Shown piece after piece: positions 1-5,541 of a stretch of 5,541 bases of DNA. The notes beneath the pieces were generated by a model, which was not told the DNA's origin, ran no database searches, and was given only the letters and a program-made list of their open reading frames with translations. A program made the position numbers and the translations under genes. How positions within the stretch are numbered: the first letter of the stretch is position 1; each line of letters starts with the position of its first letter. The stretch is from Bacteroidales bacterium (lineage in GTDB: Bacteria > Bacteroidota > Bacteroidia > Bacteroidales > SMBSF39). The DNA lies in NCBI GenBank assembly GCA_021107685.1, contig JAIOSH010000599.1:1-5541 (forward strand), in the 5' to 3' direction.

Positions 1-113
1 CTGTAAAACAAAGCAATGAATGGGAAATATACTGGGATTTTCATACAAACAAAAGAGAAGATGAGTATATTATTGATATTAAGTCTATTAGGCAGTACAA
101 GTTAGTTGCTTAA
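1..113 (+). CDS. C-terminal tail of an unidentified protein, cut by the window edge
   Basis: A reading frame is open from the left edge (first full codon at 3) for 36 codons and stops at TAA 111-113. The visible tail is polar with several aromatics (WEIYWDF near its middle, ending QYKLVA). I do not recognise a family. Codon choice resembles the neighbouring genes, and a frame converging on the leftward J-protein gene with a hairpin starting at its stop codon is a sensible layout. In DNA this AT-rich, an open frame of 36 codons can also occur by chance, so the call is moderate. The start and most of the gene, if real, lie to the left of the window. Confidence 0.45.
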   Translation, partial: VKQSNEWEIYWDFHTNKREDEYIIDIKSIRQYKLVA

Positions 114-180
114 TTTTGGTTACACTCTAATCATTTTCGCATTTGTCTGGTTCCACTAAAATGGTAGTATAACCAAAATT
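112..180. repeat. Inverted-repeat element with three TGGTTNNACT copies; possible bidirectional terminator or mobile-element end
   Basis: The perfect 11-base arms AATTTTGGTTA (112-122) and TAACCAAAATT (170-180) extend inward by three pairs after one mismatch (124-126 with 166-168). A further nested 6-base stem, CATTTT/AAAATG, lies at 132-137 and 158-163. A ten-base word recurs as TGGTTACACT (117-126), TGGTTCCACT (148-157) and, inverted, AGTATAACCA (166-175). The outer stem begins inside the stop codon of the left-edge frame, and the right arm runs into T179-T183, so it could end rightward transcription. The long interior and the repeated word are unusual for a simple terminator. They also resemble multiple transposase-binding repeats at insertion-sequence ends or an operator array. 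The structure is seen directly; its role is inferred. Confidence 0.5.
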
Positions 181-184
181 TTTA

Positions 185-208
185 TTGTTGATCTAAAAAT
201 TGCAACAA
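185..208 (-). terminator. Weak hairpin just past the J-protein stop codon
   Basis: TTGTTG (185-190) can pair with CAACAA (203-208) around a 12-base loop. Read leftward, the stem begins two bases after the TGA stop (211-213) of the J-domain gene and is followed by an A/T stretch that includes five Ts. The stem is only six pairs and one third GC, so termination here would be weak. The larger element at 112-180 may contribute. Confidence 0.3.
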
Positions 209-210
209 AT

Positions 211-1206
211 TCATATACGAGTTTCGAAAATTTCTTTTATCTTAAAATTTTTGTTAAAAGTTACATTAATATTTAGCTTATATTTTCTTAATGAAGATCT
301 TCCTTTTCTTTGTTTAATATAATCCATATTGAAATTAACATTATAATCCCCATCTCTACTATTTTCAATATTTATTTTGTTCCAGTCAATATGATAATTA
401 TATATTGAATTCCTTTGGTAATATGATGTAAGTTCAGATTTTACTTTATCAATATTAATATTATAAAAATTATAAAATCTTTCAACAGGATCAGAAAAAA
501 AATGTTCAAGTGCATTTAAATTTTCGTCTTGTCCCATCTCATAATAATTTTGCAAAATGACTTTAATTTTTTCTTCAGGTGGAAACAAAGAATTTGTTTT
601 TTCGGAATTTGATAAATTTTTATTATTTATTTCTAATAGTTCATTATTATTTGTTACTTCGGCAATTTCCATATTTTCAATATTTTCGTGATTATTGTCA
701 TATATGCTTTCATCAGTCAGGGTTTCTTTATCAAAATAAAAAATATGATTATTGAAAATATAATAAATAAGGAGAAAGAATAAAATGATCGCACTAACAA
801 GAATTCCTATCTTAAATTTACTTATTAAATCATTTTGTTTTTTATATAATATATGTTTTTCTTTTTTAAGCTCATTTTCTTTTTTAGCAATGTTTTCTTT
901 TTCTCTGCGTAATTTTTCTTCATATTCTTTTTTCAGCATTTGTTCATAATACCGATTAATATTAATATGAATCTTTGTTTGGGTATATTGATGAAATTTT
1001 TCCCACTCTATATCATAATTTTGTTTACTTTTCTGATCAGACAAAATCTCATAAGCTTCCTGTATTTCTTTAAATCTTTCTTCAAAAAATTCATCTCCTT
1101 TATTTGTATCAGGATGAAATTTTTTTGATAGTTTCCTATACGCTGCTTTTATTTCATCAGAACTTGCTTGTGGTGTTATACCAAGGAAATAATAATAATT
1201 TTTCAT
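211..1206 (-). CDS. Membrane-anchored J-domain (DnaJ-like) protein with NTF2-like C-terminal domain
   Basis: The 331-residue protein opens with a clear J domain (about residues 3-66) carrying the HPD motif at 31-33, which in this family stimulates ATP hydrolysis by DnaK-type Hsp70. It lacks the Gly/Phe linker, the zinc-finger repeats and the substrate-binding domains of true DnaJ, so it is a specialised co-chaperone. Residues about 86-130 form a Lys/Glu-rich, probably coiled-coil helix, followed by one membrane segment (about 133-151, IGILVSAIILFFLLIYYIF). The strongly basic stretch before the segment predicts that the J domain is in the cytoplasm and the rest is outside the inner membrane. 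A Asn/Glu-rich linker (about 160-210) leads to a domain at 213-331 (ILQNYYEMGQDENLNALEHFF, then alternating strands) that resembles the NTF2/SnoaL-like fold; this is judged by eye and is less certain. The start at 1206 places the J domain at the N-terminus as expected. There is no Shine-Dalgarno sequence. The gene is very AT-rich (10-13 G+C in two sampled 60-base stretches). It lies 164 bases downstream of the ATPase gene on the same strand, too far to assume co-transcription. Confidence 0.88.
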   Translation of the reverse strand: MKNYYYFLGITPQASSDEIKAAYRKLSKKFHPDTNKGDEFFEERFKEIQEAYEILSDQKSKQNYDIEWEKFHQYTQTKIHININRYYEQMLKKEYEEKLRREKENIAKKENELKKEKHILYKKQNDLISKFKIGILVSAIILFFLLIYYIFNNHIFYFDKETLTDESIYDNNHENIENMEIAEVTNNNELLEINNKNLSNSEKTNSLFPPEEKIKVILQNYYEMGQDENLNALEHFFSDPVERFYNFYNINIDKVKSELTSYYQRNSIYNYHIDWNKINIENSRDGDYNVNFNMDYIKQRKGRSSLRKYKLNINVTFNKNFKIKEIFETRI

Positions 1207-1370
1207 AAATTCGAATTACTTCAAACAGAATAAACCTTGTTTTTTTAATATCGCAATATAAGGCTAATATCAATGAGAAATTTACAAATATTCAAATATT
1301 TTCCACAGGCAATTGTTAATAACATTATAGCTAATTAGTGTTAAATTAACAATAAATCATACTATCTGTT
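1207..1370. other. Intergenic spacer between the two leftward genes, probable site of the J-protein promoter
   Basis: This 164-base AT-rich spacer holds a perfect tandem pair of CAAATATT (1285-1292 and 1293-1300) and an AT-only style hairpin (1312-1353, listed separately). Read leftward there are only one-mismatch matches to the Bacteroidota -7 box TAnnTTTG: TCTGTTTG (complement of 1222-1229) and AATATTTG (both CAAATATT copies). None has a well-spaced -33 TTG, so I cannot name the promoter. No small gene is convincing here. Confidence 0.4.
1312..1353. repeat. AT-rich hairpin downstream of the ATPase gene
   Basis: ATTGTTAA (1312-1319) pairs with TTAACAAT (1346-1353), and TAACA (1320-1324) pairs with TGTTA (1339-1343), leaving a two-base bulge and a 14-base loop. 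It starts 17 bases past the ATPase stop when read leftward. There is no T-tract after it on that strand, so it is not a standard intrinsic terminator. It could instead protect the mRNA 3' end or bind a regulator. With so few G/C pairs, chance is a fair alternative. Confidence 0.35.
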
Positions 1371-2534
1371 TTAACTGATAACCTTACCCATCCAAAGTTC
1401 AGACAGAAATTTACGGTAAGGGACAACACGTATTTTATCAATTATTCTTTCTTCCCTGATATTGGCTACAACATACGATGCTTTTGGAACAAATTCTTCG
1501 TTAAAAGCCCGCAAGGGAAATAAATCTTTCTTTTCAATATTATTTGTTCCTTTCACTTCAATAGCCACCTCGCCATTGCCCAGAATAAAGTCCACTTCAA
1601 TACCTGATTTTGTCCTCCAGAATTCTATTTTATAATCAGTTTCAGAATAAGAACGATACGCTGTAAGTTCCATAAAAATAAAATGCTCAAATGCTTTTCC
1701 GAACAATTCGCCCCTTTCTTCAGGAATAACCCTTTGGGTAAGTGCCCCTGCTACTCCTACATCAAATAAGTAAAACTTAGGAGCCTTCGAAATAACTTGT
1801 CTGTTTTGCCTCTTTTTAAAAGGTTCAACAAATGTTCCCATTAAAGTATCAACAAGGATTTGATAATACTCCCTCACTGTTTTTGAATCTACTCCGCAAT
1901 CACAGGCAATATTTGAATAATTGGTTAATTCGCCGTGTGAATAACCCAAAGCATCAAAAAAACGCAAAAAAGCCGGGATATTGCGGGTTAAACCTTCTGC
2001 AAAAACTTCTTCCTTTAAATAGTCCTGCAAATATGCCTTTAGTGATTTTTTATAATCCTTTTGCCGGAAATGAGTAGGGACAAGACCCCTGTTTAACACG
2101 GTTAAAAGTTCCCAATCAATTAGTTCAGGTGTAACCAATGGAAACATTTCAAACCGCCATGCCCTCCCACCCAGTAAATTTGCTTTCCCCCTTTTCAGTT
2201 TTCTGGCACTTGATCCGCACAGAATAAATCTAAATCCCTTATTTTCAATTAACCAATGAACTTCATCCAGCATTTGTGGAATTTTTTGTACCTCGTCAAG
2301 TATAATTGGTTTTTGAAGAACATCAGGACTTTTTGCTTGTAATTGCTCCCGCATCAAAAAAGGCCTTTTCGAAAATTCAAAAAAAATTTCAGTGTCTAAA
2401 AAATCAAATGTTAAACTGTCAGGAAATTTGGATTTCAAAAAAGTTGACTTACCTGTTTTACGAGGGCCCCATAAAAAAGCAGACTGATGTTCAGGCAAAT
2501 TGATATTTAAGATCCGTGTAAAATATTGCATCAT
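1371..2534 (-). CDS. AAA-type ATPase with C-terminal DUF4143 / nuclease-like region
   Basis: The 387-residue protein has an intact P-loop, GPRKTGKST (23-31), a Walker B strand, PIILDEVQ (76-83, acidic pair D80-E81), and the sensor segment FILCGSSARKL (103-113), the order typical of the widespread bacterial AAA/DUF4143 ATP-binding proteins. A helical, winged-helix-like middle (about 160-250) leads to the C-terminal block EVDF (313-316) followed by AIEVKG (324-329). Its D315 and E326-x-K328 resemble a PD-(D/E)xK nuclease core, although nuclease activity is unproven in most of the family. Length is normal, with no frameshift. Two Met codons occur in tandem (2532-2534 and 2529-2531) and either could start; neither has a Shine-Dalgarno sequence. 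G+C in sampled 60-base stretches (19, 28 and 31 of 60) is well above both neighbours, suggesting transfer. The biological role of this family is poorly defined; members are numerous, patchily distributed and often found alone in Bacteroidota genomes. No partner gene such as a toxin or methylase is visible here. Confidence 0.9.
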   Translation of the reverse strand: MMQYFTRILNINLPEHQSAFLWGPRKTGKSTFLKSKFPDSLTFDFLDTEIFFEFSKRPFLMREQLQAKSPDVLQKPIILDEVQKIPQMLDEVHWLIENKGFRFILCGSSARKLKRGKANLLGGRAWRFEMFPLVTPELIDWELLTVLNRGLVPTHFRQKDYKKSLKAYLQDYLKEEVFAEGLTRNIPAFLRFFDALGYSHGELTNYSNIACDCGVDSKTVREYYQILVDTLMGTFVEPFKKRQNRQVISKAPKFYLFDVGVAGALTQRVIPEERGELFGKAFEHFIFMELTAYRSYSETDYKIEFWRTKSGIEVDFILGNGEVAIEVKGTNNIEKKDLFPLRAFNEEFVPKASYVVANIREERIIDKIRVVPYRKFLSELWMGKVIS

Positions 2535-2735
2535 AATACGAATTAGTTTAACTATTTCGGAATTATGTACAAAATTAGTAAAACTATTAGATTGAAAAAA
2601 TAAAATAAACTACTTTTATAATATTGTTAACTTTTGATTTTTTATAATTTTACAGCCCTGTATAATACTTTCTTACTATTTTAGCATCCGATTTTATATG
2701 TCTATGCTGCAAAAAAATTCAATAAATATATTGAC
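2535..2735. promoter_or_regulatory. Divergent promoter region between the ATPase gene and the glycosyltransferase operon
   Basis: This 201-base, very AT-rich interval must hold start signals for both directions. Rightward, there are two TATAAT words (2617-2622 and 2661-2666). They have imperfect upstream partners: TTGAAA at 2592-2597 (19-base gap) and TTGATT at 2634-2639 (21-base gap). One-mismatch forms of the Bacteroidota -7 box also occur (TAACTTTT 2628-2635, TATTTTAG 2677-2684), none with a good -33 TTG. I cannot choose among these for the rightward operon. No open frame of note is present. Confidence 0.45.
2570..2577 (-). promoter_or_regulatory. Candidate -7 box for the ATPase gene
   Basis: Read leftward this is TAATTTTG, an exact match to the Bacteroidota TAnnTTTG element, and it would place transcription start about 28 bases before the ATPase ATG. 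There is no TTG at the expected -33 position, only T-rich sequence, and in such AT-rich DNA the match could be chance. Confidence 0.35.
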
Positions 2736-3728
2736 TTGAATAAATTTTTAATCATACAAACCGCCTCAATAGGCGATGTTATTCTTGCTACACCGGTTTT
2801 GGAAAAATTACACCATTTTTTCCCGGAAGCTAAAATTGATATTTTACTTAAAGCCGGTAATGAAAATTTATTTAATGATCATCCTTTTTTAAATAATGTG
2901 CTCATTTGGAATAAATCAGGTAAAAAGTACAGGAATTTTATTAATATAATCAAAACCATAAGAAAAAGAAATTATGATTATGTGATTAATATTCAAAGAT
3001 TTGCTTCCAGTGGATTGATTACTTTTATGTCGGGTGCAAAAAATAAAATCGGTTTTAATAAAAATCCTTTTTCTTTGTTTTTTAGCAAAAGAATAAAACA
3101 TACAATTAAAAGCGGCAATAAACACGAGTCCGAAAGAAATTTAGAGCTTATAAGAAGCATTACAGATTCAACATCTTTCCCAGTTAAAATATATCCTTCT
3201 AAAAAAGATTATGATAGTATGTCTCAATATAAAACTATTCAATATCTTTGCATAGCTCCTGCTTCACTTTGGTTTACCAAACAATATCCTATAAAGAAAT
3301 GGGTAGAGTTTATATCTGAAATTGACAATGCATACAAAATCTATTTTTTAGGTTCAAAAAATGATTATAAAATTTGTGAAGAAATTATTAAAACATCAAA
3401 ACACTCAAATTCGTTAAATTTAGCAGGGAAATTGAATTTTTTAGAATCAGCAGCTTTAATGAAAGATGCAAAAATGAATTATGTAAATGATTCTGCTCCA
3501 TTACATATAGCTTCGGCAGTTAATGCTCCCGTTACAGCAATATACTGTTCAACTGTTCCCGAATTTGGTTTCGGACCTTTATCAGATAATTCAACAGTTG
3601 TGCAAACTAAAGAAAATTTAAGCTGTCGTCCTTGTGGTATTCATGGTTTTAATTCATGTCCTGAAAAACATTTTAAATGTGCCTTTACTATTAAAAAGGA
3701 AGAATTATTAAAAAAAATTTCAAAATGA
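2736..3728 (+). CDS. Glycosyltransferase family 9 protein, heptosyltransferase type (WaaC/WaaF-like)
   Basis: The 330-residue protein has the two-lobed GT-B layout of family 9, whose characterised members move heptose from ADP-heptose onto the lipopolysaccharide inner core at the cytoplasmic face of the inner membrane. The N-terminal signature FLIIQTASIGDVILATPVL (4-22) includes D14, matching the catalytic aspartate region of WaaC. The second lobe carries CIAPASLWFTKQYP (172-185) and the donor-binding signature NDSAPLHIASAVNAP (251-265), followed by GFGPLS (278-283). A four-cysteine tail (C297, C300, C308, C315) is of the kind seen in WaaF-like sequences and might hold a metal. The exact sugar transferred cannot be read from the sequence. 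The start is TTG at 2736: the frame is closed by TAG at 2682-2684 and contains no ATG or GTG before this point except GTC/ATT-type codons, and starting here gives a normal family N-terminus. No Shine-Dalgarno sequence is seen. Its stop overlaps the next gene by four bases (ATGA), implying translational coupling. Confidence 0.88.
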   Translation: MNKFLIIQTASIGDVILATPVLEKLHHFFPEAKIDILLKAGNENLFNDHPFLNNVLIWNKSGKKYRNFINIIKTIRKRNYDYVINIQRFASSGLITFMSGAKNKIGFNKNPFSLFFSKRIKHTIKSGNKHESERNLELIRSITDSTSFPVKIYPSKKDYDSMSQYKTIQYLCIAPASLWFTKQYPIKKWVEFISEIDNAYKIYFLGSKNDYKICEEIIKTSKHSNSLNLAGKLNFLESAALMKDAKMNYVNDSAPLHIASAVNAPVTAIYCSTVPEFGFGPLSDNSTVVQTKENLSCRPCGIHGFNSCPEKHFKCAFTIKKEELLKKISK

Positions 3729-4288
3729 AAGAAGAAATATTAAATGCTGTCAAAGTACTTAAAAATGGGGGTATTATCTTATACCCGACTGATACTCTTT
3801 GGGGTATAGGCTGCGATGCTACAAATTATAAAGCTGTTCAAAAAGTTTATAAATTAAAAAAACGCATAGGAACCAACAGCCTGATTATTCTTTTAGATAA
3901 GGAAGAAAAAATTATTAATTATGTTAAAAATATTCCTGAAATTCTTTGGGATTTACTAAAAAACGTTGACTCTCCAACAACAATTATTTATCCTAATGCA
4001 AAAAATCTGGCAAAAAATGTAATTGCCAAAGATAAATCTATTGCCATAAGAATAGTTAGAGACGAATTTTGTAAAAAATTAATAAATTTATTTAACAAAC
4101 CCATTGTATCAACTTCTGCAAATATTTCAGGTGAGCCAACACCTATTATATTTCATAATATTTCAAATGAAATTATTGAAAATGTTGATTATGTTGTAAA
4201 GATTGATCACGATAAACTTAATAAAGTTAAACCATCAACAATTATTAAACTGAAAGAAAACGGAGAATATGATGTTTTAAGACAATAA
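3725..4288 (+). CDS. tsaC: Threonylcarbamoyl-AMP synthase, TsaC/YrdC/Sua5 family
   Basis: This enzyme makes threonylcarbamoyl-AMP from threonine, bicarbonate and ATP in the cytoplasm, the first step of the t6A modification at position 37 of tRNAs that read ANN codons. The 187-residue protein is the short, single-domain form without the extra Sua5 C-terminal domain. Visible signatures are YPTDTLWGIGCDA (20-32), the basic substrate-binding stretch KLKKRIGTNS (43-52), SPTTIIYP (83-90), SIAIRI (105-110), the highly conserved PIVSTSANISG (126-136) and KPSTIIKL (169-176). All of the family's expected blocks are present in order. The start ATG at 3725 overlaps the stop of the glycosyltransferase gene (ATGA), and there is no separate ribosome site. 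The next gene follows after 8 bases, so the three are probably one transcript. Confusion with the paralogue YciO is possible but less likely given the close match to the TsaC blocks. Confidence 0.93.
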   Translation: MKEEILNAVKVLKNGGIILYPTDTLWGIGCDATNYKAVQKVYKLKKRIGTNSLIILLDKEEKIINYVKNIPEILWDLLKNVDSPTTIIYPNAKNLAKNVIAKDKSIAIRIVRDEFCKKLINLFNKPIVSTSANISGEPTPIIFHNISNEIIENVDYVVKIDHDKLNKVKPSTIIKLKENGEYDVLRQ

Positions 4289-4296
4289 TTATTCTA

Positions 4297-5541
4297 ATGA
4301 AAGAAAAATTTTATTTTCAATGTACTGATTGTGGAAAGAAATATTTAAAAGATGAAATATCATATTTATGCACTATTTGCGAAAAAGAAAATAATAAAAG
4401 ATTACCTCCTAAAGGTGTCTTGAAAACAATATATAATTATGATCTGGTAAGCTCTACTGAAAATAAAGAGAATTTATTCACCAAATTAAAACAAAATAAT
4501 TTTTTAGACATTCTACCGATATATTCGGTTAAAAGCTTACCTTTCCTGAATATTGGCAATACTCCAATATATAAAATAAATAATTTGAATGGAAAAGATT
4601 TACAATTCCGTCTTTATTTAAAAGATGATTCACAAAATCCTACATTTTCATTCAAAGACCGTGCATCAGGTTTAGTTTCAGGCTTTGCCAAAGAAAATGG
4701 AATTAAAACCATTATAACAGCTTCAACAGGAAATGCAGGTTCATCATTAGCAGGAATATGTGCCTCTCAAAATCAAAAAGCTATAATATTTGTTCCTGCT
4801 TCCGCACCTATAGCAAAATTAACACAGATAATTATGTATGGTGCTACAATTATTCCTATTAAAGGGAATTACGATGATGCATACGATCTTAGTATCAAAG
4901 CTAGTAAAAAATTCGGATTATATAACAGAAATACAGCTTACAACCCTTTAACAATTGAAGGTAAAAAAACCGTATCTTTTGAGATTTATGAACAATTAAA
5001 CCATAAAATACCGGACAAAATTTTTGTGCCTGTTGGTGATGGTGTTATCATATCAGGAGTCTATAAAGGTTTTGAAGACCTCTTAAAATTAGGATTAATA
5101 GACAAAATGCCTGTCATTGTTGCTGTTCAATCAAGCGAAAGTGATAATGTTGTAAGAAACCTTAATATTAATAATTTTTATTCTATTCCTGCTGATACAA
5201 TTGCCGATTCCATTGCTGTTGACATTCCAAGGAATTTTTATATGACAAAAAAATTTATAAAAAATTATAATGGCGAATATATAACCGTATCAGATGTTGA
5301 GATATTGGAAGCATCAAAGATTTTAAGCAAAAACACCGGTATATTCGCTGAGCCTGCTGCTGCTGCAGCTTTCGCAGGAATGCTGAAATACAATAAATTA
5401 TATAAACTCACCCATTATTCCCGCAATGTTGTATTACTAACAGGCTGTGGTTTAAAAGATATAAATTCTATGAAAGAATTGGTTCATATTCCCAAAGCAG
5501 TTAAAGCTGACATAGATGAAGTGAAAAAAATACTGAAAATC
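4297..5541 (+). CDS. thrC: Threonine synthase-like PLP enzyme with N-terminal zinc ribbon (3' end outside the window)
   Basis: The frame runs 415 codons from ATG 4297 to the last base with no stop, so the C-terminus is missing; the usual family length suggests only a short part is lost. Threonine synthase converts O-phosphohomoserine to threonine using pyridoxal phosphate. Evidence includes NPTFSFKDRASG (114-125), where K120 is the expected PLP-binding lysine, the phosphate-binding loop TASTGNAGSS (141-150), NPLTIEGKKTVSFEI (216-230), VPVGDGVIISGVYKGF (244-259), and the late blocks AEPAAAAAF and TGCGLKD. The N-terminus has a zinc ribbon of C9-x2-C12 and C25-x2-C28, as in archaeal and some bacterial threonine synthases but not in the E. 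coli-type enzyme. Related fold-type II enzymes such as cysteate synthase share much of this pattern, so the substrate is likely but not certain. It lies 8 bases after tsaC. A link to tsaC is plausible because TsaC uses threonine. Confidence 0.87.
   Translation, partial: MKEKFYFQCTDCGKKYLKDEISYLCTICEKENNKRLPPKGVLKTIYNYDLVSSTENKENLFTKLKQNNFLDILPIYSVKSLPFLNIGNTPIYKINNLNGKDLQFRLYLKDDSQNPTFSFKDRASGLVSGFAKENGIKTIITASTGNAGSSLAGICASQNQKAIIFVPASAPIAKLTQIIMYGATIIPIKGNYDDAYDLSIKASKKFGLYNRNTAYNPLTIEGKKTVSFEIYEQLNHKIPDKIFVPVGDGVIISGVYKGFEDLLKLGLIDKMPVIVAVQSSESDNVVRNLNINNFYSIPADTIADSIAVDIPRNFYMTKKFIKNYNGEYITVSDVEILEASKILSKNTGIFAEPAAAAAFAGMLKYNKLYKLTHYSRNVVLLTGCGLKDINSMKELVHIPKAVKADIDEVKKILKI

Noticed and set aside
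148..157. GGTTCCACT, resembling the T-arm of a tRNA
   Set aside because: No acceptor, D or anticodon stems can be folded around it on either strand; it is one copy of the repeated TGGTTNNACT word.
940..1128. 62-codon rightward open frame
   Set aside because: It lies opposite the J-domain and coiled-coil coding region and is a Phe/Ile-rich mirror of Lys/Glu-rich codons, with no recognisable features.
1285..1300. Tandem pair of CAAATATT as a possible repeat array or operator
   Set aside because: Only two 8-base copies of a low-complexity AT word; it is too short to claim more than a chance repeat and is noted within the spacer entry.
1832..2077. 81-codon rightward open frame
   Set aside because: It is antisense to the middle of the ATPase gene, whose frame is clearly conserved; no domain is seen.
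2306..2503. 65-codon rightward open frame
   Set aside because: It is antisense to the Walker A/Walker B region of the ATPase gene and has no independent support.
2731..2736. TTGACT, resembling a -35 promoter hexamer
   Set aside because: It overlaps the glycosyltransferase start codon and has no -10 word at the right distance that would serve a gene; it is most likely chance in the start region.
2916..3125. 69-codon leftward open frame
   Set aside because: It is antisense to the glycosyltransferase gene and shows no domain or start signal.
1..5541. CRISPR array, rRNA, tRNA or riboswitch
   Set aside because: No regularly spaced repeats, cloverleaf or recognisable RNA consensus was found when reading both strands.

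Overview
The window is AT-rich DNA that fits a low-GC member of the Bacteroidota. This is inferred from the protein families present, the lack of Shine-Dalgarno sequences before every start codon, and one exact match to the Bacteroidota -7 promoter box (TAnnTTTG). No rRNA or other lineage marker is present, so the assignment is tentative.

Left part (1-2534). A 36-codon tail of a rightward gene, cut by the window edge, probably ends at 113. A structured 69-base intergenic element (112-180) follows, carrying three copies of TGGTTNNACT. Two leftward genes come next in the sequence. The first (211-1206) encodes a membrane-anchored J-domain protein with a predicted NTF2-like domain on the far side of the membrane. 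The second (1371-2534) encodes an AAA-type ATPase with a C-terminal DUF4143/nuclease-like region. The ATPase gene is clearly richer in GC than its neighbours and looks like an accessory, recently acquired gene.

Right part (2535-5541). After a 201-base divergent promoter region, a compact rightward operon encodes a family 9 (heptosyltransferase-type) glycosyltransferase that starts at TTG, then a TsaC/YrdC-type threonylcarbamoyl-AMP synthase joined to it by an ATGA overlap, then 8 bases later a PLP-dependent threonine-synthase-like enzyme with an N-terminal zinc ribbon. The last gene is open to the end of the window (415 codons, no stop). TsaC consumes threonine and a threonine synthase makes it, which gives the last two genes a plausible metabolic link. 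The glycosyltransferase points to cell-envelope polysaccharide assembly and is linked to them only by transcription.

No complete new system is evident. The points most worth a second look are the J-domain/coiled-coil/membrane/NTF2-like architecture, the repeated TGGTTNNACT element at 112-180, and the compositional island at the ATPase gene.
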